DNA from: Arthrobacter sp. ZGTC412
Lineage (GTDB): Bacteria > Actinomycetota > Actinomycetes > Actinomycetales > Micrococcaceae
Assembly (NCBI RefSeq): GCF_002929215.1
Contig: NZ_PJII01000002.1
Coordinates: 213,389 to 277,388 of the forward strand
Length of the DNA stretch: 64,000 nt
Direction: 5' to 3'
Below the pieces are notes generated by a model. It made no database searches and was not told where the DNA came from. It saw nothing but the letters and a program-made list of their open reading frames with translations. Positions 45,352-54,944 of the stretch are shown here, piece after piece. The position numbers were made by a program, and so were the translations under genes. Position 1 is the stretch's first letter. Each line of letters opens with the position of its first letter.

Positions 45352-45615
45352 ATGTCCAGCAGTATCACGGCTTCCAACCAGGGCTCGGCGTCTGAGCAGG
45401 GCAATGTGCAGACGCCCCAGAACGAGAACAAGCTCGGCACGAGCATTTTTCTCTTTGTGGTCTGCATGGCCCTGTTCCTCGGCTCCATCTACTCGCTGTC
45501 CTTCCTGACGCTGGGCAACCCGTGGCCGATGGCCGCCTGCCTGGTGCTGTTCGCCCTGGCGTACTGGATCCCGCAGACCATCCTCGGCCGCTCGGACTCC
45601 GCCGGCGAGCACTAG
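45352..45615 (+). CDS. Small two-TM membrane protein, unknown function
   Basis: An 87-aa protein with a 27-residue polar Gln/Ser/Asn-rich N-terminus, membrane segments near 29-50 and 56-75, and a short polar tail. AAGGAGG lies upstream of the ATG. It starts 50 bp after deoC and may be cotranscribed. I do not recognise a family. Confidence 0.7.
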   Translation: MSSSITASNQGSASEQGNVQTPQNENKLGTSIFLFVVCMALFLGSIYSLSFLTLGNPWPMAACLVLFALAYWIPQTILGRSDSAGEH

Positions 45616-45632
45616 CCCAAGCAGGCAGCACT

Positions 45633-45664
45633 AAGTGTCGTTTGGACGGCTCATAATGACACTT
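45633..45664. repeat. REP-like inverted repeat
   Basis: AAGTGTC (45633-45639) and GACACTT (45658-45664) with an 18-nt asymmetric middle. It lies outside the following terminator and may belong to a dispersed intergenic repeat family. Confidence 0.4.
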
Positions 45665-45691
45665 GCCGCTACTCAGTTTGAACCAAATGCG

Positions 45692-45726
45692 AAGAGACCC
45701 CCTGGACACCGTCCAGGGGGTCTCTT
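45692..45726. terminator. Intrinsic terminator, 16-bp perfect stem
   Basis: 45692-45707 pairs with 45711-45726 around ACC, between convergent genes. It is followed by imperfect direct repeats of CCAGAGCCGGG near 45754-45783. Confidence 0.88.
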
Positions 45727-45785
45727 GCTGTCCAAGGATCCGGCTCTTGAGAACCAGAGCCGGGCGTGAGTACCAGAGCCGGGTA

Positions 45786-46598
45786 TCAGAACCAGATCCG
45801 GGTCCAGGCCTCGGCAACGGCCGCCACCCTGGGCCATTGGCCCTCGGCCAAGGACCAGCCCGCCACGCACAGCCCCACCATCGCGTAGGCACTTACCGGG
45901 ATCAACAGCAGCCATTCACGTTTTGATCCTGCACGCCCAAGCAAAGGCAGGGACAGCGCACCGTTAGGCCGCCAGACCTGGCGCAACAGCGGTACCTTGC
46001 GCATGAGCTTGGGCGGCCGGATGACGATAGGCCACAGCAGGGGCACGCCTCCCGTGGTGATCAGGTCCCCCACGATGTGTACCACCACGCCGGTCAGCAT
46101 CGATACGGGGAGCCAGGTCCACTGGTCCGGCGCGAACCAGGTGACCAGCCCGGCCATGGTGAGCGCGAAAATCCAGTTGCTGATGAAGCCCGCCTTGGGG
46201 AACAGCTTCAAGGCCTTGGCCGCGATGTTGATCATGAACATACACAGCAGCCCGGCGCCCACCGACAGCAGTCCCCAGTCCGTCTGCACCTGGACCTGCC
46301 CGGCCAGCGTGGCCAACAGCACAAAGAATGCCGCCCCGAGCACGGAGTGGGTGCCCTGCCGGTGCCCACCGCTGGCATTTTCAATCCCGACGGCGATCAC
46401 GTTGGACAGCGGCGGCAGGGAATTCGCCACCGTGCTGTGCCGGTGGTCCCAGTCGCACACCAGGGCTGTTCCCGCCGTCGCCATCCCGCCGATCAGGATC
46501 CCAGTGGCGTCCAGCGGGTACCAGCCCAGTGTGTACGACCCCGTTGAGGCGATTGCTACCCACGCCGCGGCTCCTGACGCGGCGTGGTGTCCCCCCAT
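45786..46598 (-). CDS. Membrane-bound metal-dependent hydrolase (YdjM/LexA-regulated type)
   Basis: A 270-aa protein with several membrane segments and the family histidine/aspartate motifs: MGGHHAASGA at the start, CDWDHRHSTVAN near 50, GGHRQGTHSVLG near 79 and VVHIVGDLITTGGVPLLWP near 172. Substrate is unknown. ATG 46598 is preceded by AGGA, and mfd ends 6 bp upstream, so the two are probably cotranscribed, which would fit DNA-damage-linked expression known for YdjM in E. coli. Confidence 0.82.
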   Translation of the reverse strand: MGGHHAASGAAAWVAIASTGSYTLGWYPLDATGILIGGMATAGTALVCDWDHRHSTVANSLPPLSNVIAVGIENASGGHRQGTHSVLGAAFFVLLATLAGQVQVQTDWGLLSVGAGLLCMFMINIAAKALKLFPKAGFISNWIFALTMAGLVTWFAPDQWTWLPVSMLTGVVVHIVGDLITTGGVPLLWPIVIRPPKLMRKVPLLRQVWRPNGALSLPLLGRAGSKREWLLLIPVSAYAMVGLCVAGWSLAEGQWPRVAAVAEAWTRIWF

Positions 46599-46604
46599 CA
46601 AGTC

Positions 46605-49600
46605 CTAACTCACCGCCAGTGGCTGGTCCGAGAAGATGTTCCGGATGACGCCGTTGGCCCATTCCAGGATTTCCGCGTCCTGCAGGTCCCGGCCGCCGAT
46701 CTTTGCTGTCTTCGGCTTGGGGATCAGCACGGCATCAAGGGCAGGCTTGGACTGGGACCCTGGGTACATCCGGTTCAAGCGCATAACCTTGGACTCCGGA
46801 AGTGTGGCGGGCGAGAACTTGATGAAGTTGCCCTGCAGCGCCACATCAGACAGACCAGCTTCCCGGGCACCCACCCGGAAACGCGCCACTGACACCAGGT
46901 TCTGGGCCGGCAGCGGCGGCTCGCCGTACCTGTCCACGAGCTCGGCCAGGACTTCGTCGATGGCCTCGTTGGTCAGCGCGGCCGCCAGCTTGCGGTAGGC
47001 CTCCAGGCGCAGCCGCTCCCCCGGCACATAGTCGTGCGGAAGGTGTGCGTTGACCGGCAGTTCGATCTTCATCTCAGCTGCCTTCTCTTCGGCCTCGCCG
47101 CGGAAGTCTGCCACCGCCTCTCCCACCAGGCGGATGTAGAGGTCGAAGCCGACGCCCTGGATATGGCCTGACTGTTCGCCGCCCAGCAGGTTGCCGGCAC
47201 CGCGGATCTCCAGGTCTTTCATGGCCAGCTGCATGCCCGCGCCAAGCTCGTTGTGCGTGGCCACGGCCTTCAACCGTTCCAGCGCCACCTCACCCAGCGG
47301 TTTCTCTGACGGGTAGAGGAAGTAGGCGTAGGCACGCTCACGGCCGCGGCCCACACGGCCGCGGAGCTGGTGCAACTGGGACAGGCCATACTTGTCCGCT
47401 CCGTCCACGATCAGGGTGTTGGCGTTGGAGATGTCCAGGCCGGTTTCGATGATGGTGGTGCACACCAGCACGTCAAACCGCTTCTCCCAGAAGTCCACGA
47501 TGATCTGCTCCAGGCGGCTCTCGGACATCTGGCCGTGGGCCACCTCAACCCGGGCTTCCGGTACCAGTTCACGGATCTTGGCGGCGGTGCGCTCGATGGT
47601 GGACACCCGGTTGTGGACCAGGAACACCTGGCCTTCGCGCATCAGTTCGCGCCGGATGGCAGCCGAGGTCTGCTTGTCCGTGTAGGGGCCAACGTACGTC
47701 AGGACCGGGTGGCGCTCCTCCGGCGGCGTGGCCAGGGTGGACGTTTCGCGGATGCCGGTAAGGGACATCTCCAGCGTCCGCGGAATGGGGGTGGCGCTCA
47801 TGGCCAGCACGTCCACGTTGGTGCGCATTTTCTTGAGCGCTTCCTTATGCTCCACCCCGAAGCGCTGCTCCTCGTCCACAACTACCAGGCCCAGGTCCTT
47901 GAACTCAAAGTCCTTGGAAAGCAGCCGGTGGGTACCGATGACGACGTCCACTGAGCCGCTCTTTACGCCCTCCACGGTCTCTTTGGTTTCCTTGCTCCCC
48001 TGGAATCGGGACAGGGCCTTGACCCTCAAGGGGAAGCCGGAGAACCGCTCCGTGAATGTTTCGTAGTGCTGCTGGGCCAGCAGGGTGGTGGGCACCAGCA
48101 CGGCCACCTGTTTGCCGTCCTGCACCGCCTTGAAGGCCGCGCGCACGGCGATCTCCGTTTTGCCGTAGCCAACATCGCCGGAGACCAGCCGATCCATGGG
48201 GATCTCGCGCTCCATGTCCGCCTTCACCTCGTTAATGGTGGTCAGCTGGTCCGGCGTCTCCACGTACGGGAAGGCTTCCTCGAGTTCGCGCTGCCACGGG
48301 GTGTCCGGCCCGAACGCGTGTCCGCGCGAGGCCATCCGGGCCGAGTACAGGCGGATCAGCTCGCCGGCGATCTCCTTGACCGCTTTGCGCGCCTTGGACT
48401 TGGTGCTGGCCCAGTCCGCGCCACCCATTTTGCTCAGGACGGGCGTGTCGCCGCCGACATAACGCGTCACTTGGTCCAGCTGGTCGGTAGGCACAAACAG
48501 CCGGTCCCCCGGCGCGCCGCGCTTGGACGGCGCATATTCCAATACGAGGTACTCGCGGACACCGTCGCCGCCGCCGGCCACCTTGCGCTGGATCAGCTCC
48601 ACAAAGCGTCCGATGCCGTGCTGTTCATGCACCACGTGGTCCCCCGCCACCAGCTGCAGCGGGTCCACCGCGTTGCGGCGCTTGGACGGCATGCGGCGCA
48701 TGTCCTTCGTGGATCCGGCGGACGTCCGGCCCAGCAGGTCGGCTTCGGTGAGCAGGCCGAGCTTGAGGCCGTCCAGGACAAAACCGCGTCCGACGGCGGC
48801 AGTGGTCACCTCGATGATGCCCGCCTGGGGCTCGTGGTCCAGGCTGTCCACCCTGGCGCAGGGAATGTCGCTGTCGTGGAAGAGTTCAGCGAGGCGCTGT
48901 GCCGGCCCGGGACCCTCCGTGGCCACAACGATCCGCCACTGGTCCCGGACGCGGGAACCGATGAAGTCCATCATTTCGGCCACGTCGCCCTGGTAGCCGC
49001 GGGGTTCACGTGCGTGCAGGTTGAGCACGTCCACGTCGGGCAGAAGGTCCTCGTCCTGTGCCAGTGAGGTGATGGACCACCAGGACACGCCATGCTCCAG
49101 GGATGAAGTCCGCGTTTCGGTCAGCGAACGGAAGCTGGCTGAGTGGAGCGCAGCGCTTGCCTGCGAGCTGAGGTCCAGCGGTGCCGTCCCGCCGTCGGAG
49201 GCCGTGGACCAGGCCGCTTCCAGGAACTCTTCGTTGGTGGCGGCCAGGTCGTGGGCGCGGGTACGGACCTTCTCCGGCTCGATGATCACCGAAATGGACC
49301 CCGCAGGCAGCTGGTCCACAAACGGGACCATGGCATCCACCAGCACCGGCGCCAGGGATTCCATCCCCTCCACGGCGATGCCGCCGGCGATCTTCTCCAG
49401 CATGTCCGCCGCGGCCGGAAGCTGGGACTTCAGGGTGGCCGCACGGGACATCACGGACGGTGTGATCAGGATTTCCCGGCACGGCGGGGCGTGCAGTTCA
49501 GTGGGGTGGTGGAGCCCGGGTGAGGACAGCGAGCGCTGGTCGGCAACGGCGAACCAGCGCATCTGGTCCACCTCATCGCCGAAGAATTCAACCCGGATGG

Positions 49601-50288
49601 GGTGATCCTCGGTAGGGGGAAAAACGTCGATGATGCCGCCGCGGACAGCGAACTCACCGCGGTGCGTCACCATGTCCACGCGGGCGTAAGCGGCGTCCGC
49701 CAGGCTCCGCACCACGTCGGTGAAGGGCATCTCCTGGCCCACCTTGAGCGTAACCGGAACCAGCTCGCCCAGGCCGGCCACCACTGGCTGGACCACGGCG
49801 CGGACGGGCGCCACCACTACACGGAGGGGACCCGCCGTCGAGCTTTCCGGGTGCGCAAGCCGGCGCAGCACTGAGAGTCGGCGGCCCACGGTGTCCGAGC
49901 GCGGGGAGAGCCGTTCGTGCGGGAGGGTTTCCCAGCTGGGAAACTCAGCCACGGCGTCCGCTGGGAGGTAGGCCCGCAGTGCGGCCGTCAGGTCCTCTGC
50001 CTCGCGGCCGGTAGCGGTGACTGCCAGCACCACTGCCGGCCTAGCGCCGTCGGACGCTCCCCCTGCCGTGACAACGGCCGATATTCCATCCGCCATTTCG
50101 GCAAGAAGTACCGGCCGCAGCCCGGCTGGCGCACTGATCTGGTAGTCCTGGCCCCGGACGTCGAAGCCGCGGGCAGCCTCGGCCCGGACGCGGGCGAAGG
50201 TCTGGTCCGGAGCGAGGGCTCGGCGCAGTCCATCCAGCGACGGGCCCGCGCTGGAATGGCCGGCAGTGGACGGGCCGGGAAGGCTCAT
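46605..50288 (-). CDS. mfd: Transcription-repair coupling factor
   Basis: A 1227-aa translocase that removes stalled RNA polymerase and recruits UvrA. In order: UvrB-like damage module (about 30-380), RNA-polymerase-interacting CarD-like domain (DHVVHEQHGIGRFVELI near 515), superfamily 2 helicase with GDVGYGKTEIAVRAAFKA (Walker A) and DEEQRFGVEHKE (motif II), then LRGRVGRGRERAYAYF (motif VI) and the C-terminal TRCF domain. Full length. ATG 50288 has AGGAG 8 nt upstream. Confidence 0.96.
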   Translation of the reverse strand: MSLPGPSTAGHSSAGPSLDGLRRALAPDQTFARVRAEAARGFDVRGQDYQISAPAGLRPVLLAEMADGISAVVTAGGASDGARPAVVLAVTATGREAEDLTAALRAYLPADAVAEFPSWETLPHERLSPRSDTVGRRLSVLRRLAHPESSTAGPLRVVVAPVRAVVQPVVAGLGELVPVTLKVGQEMPFTDVVRSLADAAYARVDMVTHRGEFAVRGGIIDVFPPTEDHPIRVEFFGDEVDQMRWFAVADQRSLSSPGLHHPTELHAPPCREILITPSVMSRAATLKSQLPAAADMLEKIAGGIAVEGMESLAPVLVDAMVPFVDQLPAGSISVIIEPEKVRTRAHDLAATNEEFLEAAWSTASDGGTAPLDLSSQASAALHSASFRSLTETRTSSLEHGVSWWSITSLAQDEDLLPDVDVLNLHAREPRGYQGDVAEMMDFIGSRVRDQWRIVVATEGPGPAQRLAELFHDSDIPCARVDSLDHEPQAGIIEVTTAAVGRGFVLDGLKLGLLTEADLLGRTSAGSTKDMRRMPSKRRNAVDPLQLVAGDHVVHEQHGIGRFVELIQRKVAGGGDGVREYLVLEYAPSKRGAPGDRLFVPTDQLDQVTRYVGGDTPVLSKMGGADWASTKSKARKAVKEIAGELIRLYSARMASRGHAFGPDTPWQRELEEAFPYVETPDQLTTINEVKADMEREIPMDRLVSGDVGYGKTEIAVRAAFKAVQDGKQVAVLVPTTLLAQQHYETFTERFSGFPLRVKALSRFQGSKETKETVEGVKSGSVDVVIGTHRLLSKDFEFKDLGLVVVDEEQRFGVEHKEALKKMRTNVDVLAMSATPIPRTLEMSLTGIRETSTLATPPEERHPVLTYVGPYTDKQTSAAIRRELMREGQVFLVHNRVSTIERTAAKIRELVPEARVEVAHGQMSESRLEQIIVDFWEKRFDVLVCTTIIETGLDISNANTLIVDGADKYGLSQLHQLRGRVGRGRERAYAYFLYPSEKPLGEVALERLKAVATHNELGAGMQLAMKDLEIRGAGNLLGGEQSGHIQGVGFDLYIRLVGEAVADFRGEAEEKAAEMKIELPVNAHLPHDYVPGERLRLEAYRKLAAALTNEAIDEVLAELVDRYGEPPLPAQNLVSVARFRVGAREAGLSDVALQGNFIKFSPATLPESKVMRLNRMYPGSQSKPALDAVLIPKPKTAKIGGRDLQDAEILEWANGVIRNIFSDQPLAVS

Positions 50289-50495
50289 GGCAGAAGCTCC
50301 TGTGGTGTTCAGCGAAAAAGCGCAACGCGAAAACCCGAAATTCGCTTCGAATCCCGGGTGATCCCAGCCTACCCCTCCGCAGCGACATGACGGGTTGGGT
50401 GGGTGCAGCTAGGCTGGCAACGCCCATCAGTCAGACAGGGCGGCCGTCCAGGCGCGCTGCGGCTCCGAACAGCTTAAGAACGAAGAGGAGACAGC

Positions 50496-52004
50496 ATGAC
50501 CGGAACCAGCAACACCCAGCGCTCACCCAAGACTGTCCTGGTCACCGGGGCCACAGGCTACATCGGCGGCCGGCTGGTGCCAAAGCTCCTGGAGGAGGGC
50601 CACACCGTCAAAGTCCTGGTTCGCTCCCCCGCGAAGATCGCCGGTGTGCCATGGCGGGACCAGGTGGAGGTCGTGGAAAGCAGCCTGGACGACGGCGGCG
50701 CGTTGCGGGCGGCGCTTGCCGGCGTCGACGTCTTTTACTACCTCGTGCACTCGATGGCGGCCGGGGCGGGTTTCGAAGCCAAGGAACAAGCGATGGCGCG
50801 GGCGGCCGCTGATGCTGCTGCGGCGGCGGACGTGGGCCGGATCATCTACCTGGGCGGCCTCCACCCCCACGGCGTGGAACTGTCCACCCACATGCGCTCC
50901 CGCGAGGCCGTAGGCAAAGTGTTCCTCGACAGTCCGGTGGACGCCATCGTGTTCCAGGCGGGCGTGGTGATCGGCTCCGGTTCGGCCTCGTTCGAGATGA
51001 TCCGGCACCTTTCCGAGACGTTGCCGCTGATGCCGGCGCCCAGCTGGGTCCGCAACCGTATCGAGGCCATCGCGGTGCGGGATGTCCTCTACTACCTGGT
51101 GTCCGCGGCTTCCCTGGACGGCGCGATCAACCGCACGTTCGACGTCGGCTGCCGCCAGGTGCTCACGTACGCCGGGATGATGAAGGAGTACGCCGCCGAA
51201 GCCGGGCTGCCCTACCGGGTGGTGCTGGCCCTGCCCGTCCCCGCGCCGAAACTCGCCGGCATGTGGGTTGCCCTGACCACACCCATCCCGCTGTCCATGG
51301 CCGTGCCCCTGGTCCAGTCCCTCCAGCACGACGCAGTGTCCAACGAGCACGACATCGACCGGTACGTCCCCCAGCCCGACGGCGGCCTTACCGCCTACCG
51401 CACCGCCGTCGCCCTGGCCCTCGGCAAGGAGCGGGACGGCCAGGTGGAGACCACCTGGGCCAATGCCGGCGTGGCTGCCGATCCCCTGCCCAGCGATCCC
51501 GATTGGGCCGGGCACAAGGTCTACATCGACGAAAGGACCTTTCACGGCAACGTTGATCCCGCCCACGTGTGGACCGTCATCGAGGGCATCGGCGGGCGGA
51601 ACGGCTGGTACTCCCTGCCCCTGGCCTGGCAGGTCCGCGGCTGGCTGGACAAGCTGACGGGCGGCGCTGGCCTGCTGCGCGGACGCAGGCATCCGCATAC
51701 CCTGGCCACCGGCGAAGTGGTGGACTGGTGGCGGGTGGAACGGATTGAACACGGCAAACTGCTGCGGCTTCGCGCCGAGATGCGGGCACCGGGCCGGGCC
51801 TGGCTTGAGCTGTCCGTGGAACCGGACGCCAACGGCAGCCGGTACCGGCAGCGGGCCATCTTCTTCCCCAAAGGCCTCAGCGGGCGGCTGTACTGGTTGG
51901 CGGTCCTTCCGTTCCACAGCCTGATCTTTCCGGCCATGGCAAGGAACATCACCGGAGCGGCGCGGAAGTTGGTGGATGCGGAGCGGACAGCCAGGACCCC
52001 GTAG
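50496..52004 (+). CDS. NAD(P)-binding SDR protein with C-terminal DUF2867
   Basis: A 502-aa two-domain protein. Residues 10-290 form an atypical SDR with VLVTGATGYIGGRLVPKL and YYLVHSMAAG, and residues 330-490 the DUF2867 domain (DPAHVWTVIEGIGGRNGWYS, a START-like fold). Reaction unknown. GAGGAG is 7 nt upstream of the ATG. It is divergent from mfd. Confidence 0.83.
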   Translation: MTGTSNTQRSPKTVLVTGATGYIGGRLVPKLLEEGHTVKVLVRSPAKIAGVPWRDQVEVVESSLDDGGALRAALAGVDVFYYLVHSMAAGAGFEAKEQAMARAAADAAAAADVGRIIYLGGLHPHGVELSTHMRSREAVGKVFLDSPVDAIVFQAGVVIGSGSASFEMIRHLSETLPLMPAPSWVRNRIEAIAVRDVLYYLVSAASLDGAINRTFDVGCRQVLTYAGMMKEYAAEAGLPYRVVLALPVPAPKLAGMWVALTTPIPLSMAVPLVQSLQHDAVSNEHDIDRYVPQPDGGLTAYRTAVALALGKERDGQVETTWANAGVAADPLPSDPDWAGHKVYIDERTFHGNVDPAHVWTVIEGIGGRNGWYSLPLAWQVRGWLDKLTGGAGLLRGRRHPHTLATGEVVDWWRVERIEHGKLLRLRAEMRAPGRAWLELSVEPDANGSRYRQRAIFFPKGLSGRLYWLAVLPFHSLIFPAMARNITGAARKLVDAERTARTP

Positions 52005-52047
52005 GATGTTTGGAGCTTAATCCGTTCCCCACGTCCCAGGAGGACCC

Positions 52048-52545
52048 ATGGCCCTGAGCGCAACCACCACCCTTCCGCACTCCGTCCCCAGCGTTGCAGC
52101 TGTCCTGGTGAACGAGGATTTCCAGCGCCACGTCAGCCAACTGGTAGGCGGCAGCCTCGAATCCTTTACCGTTGACGGCGACGTTGCCGGCGCGTTCAGC
52201 GCCACATCTGTACGGACCCTTCCCACCACGCGGCTCCCCGAGTTCGCCCGCAAGTTTGTGGGTGAGCACCTGAAGGTGACGCAGGTGGAAAGCTGGGACG
52301 CCCCCGCGGCGGACGGCTCCCGCCAGAGCAACATCTCGCTGAAGGTTGCCGGCGCTCCCGTGGACGTCACCGCGGTGCAGCGGCTGGTGGCTGCCGACGG
52401 CGGCACGCGTGTTGAGCTCGAGGGTGCCGTCAAGTCCTCGGTTCCGTTCCTCGGCGGGAAAATCGCCGACGCCGCCGAGCCCATGGTTGCCAAGGCACTG
52501 AACCTGCAGGCCAAGCAGGCCCAGGCCTGGCTGGAAAGCCACTAA
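52048..52545 (+). CDS. DUF2505 family protein
   Basis: A 165-aa protein with the START/SRPBCC-like DUF2505 fold typical of actinobacteria: SATTTLPHSVPSVAAVL at the start and GAVKSSVPFLGGKIADAAEP near 132, ending in an amphipathic helix. Function unknown, possibly lipid binding. It has AGGAGG 4 nt upstream of the ATG. Confidence 0.83.
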   Translation: MALSATTTLPHSVPSVAAVLVNEDFQRHVSQLVGGSLESFTVDGDVAGAFSATSVRTLPTTRLPEFARKFVGEHLKVTQVESWDAPAADGSRQSNISLKVAGAPVDVTAVQRLVAADGGTRVELEGAVKSSVPFLGGKIADAAEPMVAKALNLQAKQAQAWLESH

Positions 52546-52548
52546 TTC

Positions 52549-52767
52549 GTGGAGCTGCCCGTCTTCGCCGCGCTGGTCCTGATCATCGCCGGCGCTTGGT
52601 CCCTGGTGGTCTGGCCGCAGTTCCTGCGCCGGGTCATGAAGGATCCCCGGGCCCGCGACGCAGCCGGCAAGGCCACGAAGTTCCTGACCGTTCACGTGGT
52701 GCTCGTGAGCATCTCCATGGTGCTGGGGGCGGCCACCGCCATCATCGGCATCATGGCGCTGTTTTAA
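52549..52767 (+). CDS. SCO4848-family small membrane protein
   Basis: A 72-aa protein with two membrane segments (about 4-22 and 47-70) around a basic loop, RRVMKDPRARDAAGKATKF. It starts at GTG 3 nt after the DUF2505 stop, so it is in the same operon. The family is conserved in actinobacteria without known function. Confidence 0.82.
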   Translation: MELPVFAALVLIIAGAWSLVVWPQFLRRVMKDPRARDAAGKATKFLTVHVVLVSISMVLGAATAIIGIMALF

Positions 52768-52779
52768 CCAGGTTTCACT

Positions 52780-52825
52780 AAGAAGTCCGGGCCTCCTTCC
52801 TGCGGGAAGGAGGCCCGGACTTCTT
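52780..52825. terminator. Intrinsic terminator, 21-bp perfect stem
   Basis: 52780-52800 pairs with 52805-52825 around TGCG. It serves the SCO4848 gene and the convergent sufU. The outer arm AAGAAGTCC is shared with the terminator at 18497-18540. Confidence 0.93.
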
Positions 52826-52832
52826 TGTGCTG

Positions 52833-53282
52833 TCAGGCTGCCTGGTTGAGCGCGTCCTCCGCCGCCACCCAGGAGATCATGGCGCACTTCACGCGGGCGG
52901 CGTAGCGGGCGACCCCCTCAAACGCTGCCGCATCGCCCAGAAGTTCCGGGTCTGCGGTAATTTTGCCCCGGGACCGGAGGACCTCGCGGAAGCTGTTGAT
53001 CACCTCGTGCAGCTCAGCCACCGTCATTCCTTCAGCCAGGTCCGTGAGGACGGAGGCGGACGCCATGGAGATGGAGCAGCCCGCGCCGTCCCAGGCGATT
53101 TGTGCAACTTTGCCGTCTGTTACGGCCAGCCGCAGTGTTACTTCGTCGCCGCAGACGGGGTTGAGCTGGTGCGACTGCCCCGTCGTGGCGCCGTCCGGTG
53201 CCTGCGTCCCGGCCAGTCCGCTGCCGTGGCGGGCCTTGGAATGGTCAAGGATGATCTGCTGGTACAGGTGGTCAAGGCTCAT
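52833..53282 (-). CDS. sufU: SufU-type Fe-S cluster assembly protein
   Basis: A 149-aa protein. Zinc/cluster ligands are Cys in NPVCGDEV, Cys in GAGCSIS and Cys in VKCAMISW, with the usual Asp pair. SufU takes persulfide from SufS in Gram-positive bacteria. The start is 26 bp after the sufS stop, and they form an operon. sufBCD are not in the window. Confidence 0.92.
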   Translation of the reverse strand: MSLDHLYQQIILDHSKARHGSGLAGTQAPDGATTGQSHQLNPVCGDEVTLRLAVTDGKVAQIAWDGAGCSISMASASVLTDLAEGMTVAELHEVINSFREVLRSRGKITADPELLGDAAAFEGVARYAARVKCAMISWVAAEDALNQAA

Positions 53283-53307
53283 GTCATACCTTCAAAGTGT
53301 TGGTGTC

Positions 53308-54633
53308 TTAGGCGCGGAAGTAGGCCCGCACGCCGGAGACGGCATCCAGGAACTGGTCCACGTCGTCGGTGGTGTTGTACAGGTACGCGCTTGCCCTGGT
53401 GGTAGCCGTCAACCCCAGCCGGCGGTGCAGCGGCTGGGCACAGTGGTGCCCAACACGCACGGCGATTCCCCGCGAGTCAAGGAACTGGCCCACGTCATGG
53501 GCGTGCACTCCCTCAACGTCAAACGCGGCAAGCCCTATCCGGTCCTGGCCCGCGGCGGGACCGAGCACCCGAATCCCCGGAAGGGATTCCAGCCCGGTGA
53601 TCATCCGCTGGCCGAGCTCAGCCTCCCAGCGGTGGACCCGGTCCAGCCCTGTTTCCGTCAGGTAGTTTGCCGCAGCAGCCAGGGCTACCGCCTGTGAAAT
53701 CCGCTGTGTCCCGGCTTCAAAACGCTGGGGCGCGGGGAGGTACTCAGCGCGCTCCATGGTCACAGTGGTGATCATTGACCCACCGGTCAGGAACGGCGGC
53801 AGGATGTCCAGGATGTCCTGCTTTCCGTAGAGCACCCCGATTCCTGTGGGGGCCAGCATCTTGTGTCCGGAAAAGACTGCGAAATCAACGTCCAGCTCTT
53901 TGACGTCCAAAGGCATATGCGGGGCGGACTGGCAGGCGTCCAGGACCACCAGGGCGCCGGCGCTCCGGCCCAGGGCGGTAAGTTCCCGGACGGGGTTGAT
54001 GGTGCCCAAAACGTTGGAGGCGTGGGTAAAGGCCAGCACCCTCGTTCGGGCGTTGACGATGTCGCCGGCCACGTCCATGCGGAGGCCTCCGGCGTCATCA
54101 ACGGGTATGTAGCGAAGGCTTGCCCCGGTGCGGAACGCAAGTTCCTGCCACGGAATGAGGTTCGCGTGGTGCTCCATCTCCGTCACCACGATCTCATCAC
54201 CCGGGTTCAATGCCAGGTCCTTCAGCCGGGCGTCGCCCCGTCCATGGGCCGCCCATAGGCCGGCATTGGACAGCGCATAGCTGAGCAGGTTGAGGCCCTC
54301 CGTTGCGTTGGAGGTCCAAATGATCTCGGAGTAGTCGGCGCTGATGAAGTCGGCCACTGTCTGCCGGGCGTCCTCAAACGCTTCGGTAGCTTCGACCGCC
54401 AGGTGGTGGGCGCCGCGGTGCACGGCAGCATTGCGCTGCTCATAGAATTCCTGCTCGGCTTCGATGACACTCAGCGGATTCTGGGACGTGGCTCCGGAGT
54501 CCAGATAGACCAGCGGGCGTCCGTTGACCAGTTGGTCCAGGATCGGGAAGTCGTTCCGGATGCGCTGCACTTCGGCGTTATCCATAACCGGCAGGGCGCG
54601 TTCCAGTGTGGCTGGCGTTGATACTACGGCCAA
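53308..54633 (-). CDS. sufS: Cysteine desulfurase (SufS)
   Basis: A 441-aa PLP enzyme that removes sulfur from cysteine. The PLP lysine is in FAVFSGHKMLAPTGIG, the catalytic Cys is in VRVGHHCAQPLHRRLG, and YLDSGATSQNPL is near the start. The most likely start is TTG 54633, with AAGGAG 6 nt upstream; the first internal ATG (MDNAEVQ) is 16 residues later without a good site. The open frame that goes on to 54945 runs through hairpins and lacks homology, so I leave it out. Confidence 0.91.
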   Translation of the reverse strand: MAVVSTPATLERALPVMDNAEVQRIRNDFPILDQLVNGRPLVYLDSGATSQNPLSVIEAEQEFYEQRNAAVHRGAHHLAVEATEAFEDARQTVADFISADYSEIIWTSNATEGLNLLSYALSNAGLWAAHGRGDARLKDLALNPGDEIVVTEMEHHANLIPWQELAFRTGASLRYIPVDDAGGLRMDVAGDIVNARTRVLAFTHASNVLGTINPVRELTALGRSAGALVVLDACQSAPHMPLDVKELDVDFAVFSGHKMLAPTGIGVLYGKQDILDILPPFLTGGSMITTVTMERAEYLPAPQRFEAGTQRISQAVALAAAANYLTETGLDRVHRWEAELGQRMITGLESLPGIRVLGPAAGQDRIGLAAFDVEGVHAHDVGQFLDSRGIAVRVGHHCAQPLHRRLGLTATTRASAYLYNTTDDVDQFLDAVSGVRAYFRA

Positions 54634-54683
54634 AACTAACTCCTTGAGATGCCAACGGATGACACTCAATTGTCCCACAGCAC

Positions 54684-54721
54684 GGTTGTGGCGGCCGCCC
54701 GGAGGGGCAGCCGCCACAACC
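54684..54721. repeat. Inverted repeat 1 in the sufS leader
   Basis: GGTTGTGGCGGC (54684-54695) pairs with GCCGCCACAACC (54710-54721), 14-nt loop. Confidence 0.8.
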
Positions 54722-54748
54722 GCTCCGGGCTTCAGCCCCGCGGAATGG

Positions 54749-54809
54749 AGGGCCGGCAACGGCTGGGGGGAGAGCCTCGGTCTCAGAAGACTCTGACGTT
54801 GCCGGCCCT
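54749..54809. repeat. Inverted repeat 2 in the sufS leader
   Basis: AGGGCCGGCAACG (54749-54761) pairs with CGTTGCCGGCCCT (54797-54809); the 35-nt loop has further short complementarity (GAG/CTC). Confidence 0.8.
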
Positions 54810-54944
54810 GTCCAACCCGGCCCCAAAGGACCGGAAGATTTGTCAGGACGGAAAAGCGTTGTTCTGCTGCAGGCAACTCTTGCGGCTTCTTTCGGCCAGT
54901 TCCTTTTGCCTCCTTAAGTAAATACTTCGGAACCACTCTGCACA

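Noticed and set aside
54649-54921. Plus-strand open frame in the sufS leader
   Set aside because: It lies over inverted repeats, lacks a ribosome site and has no recognisable domain.
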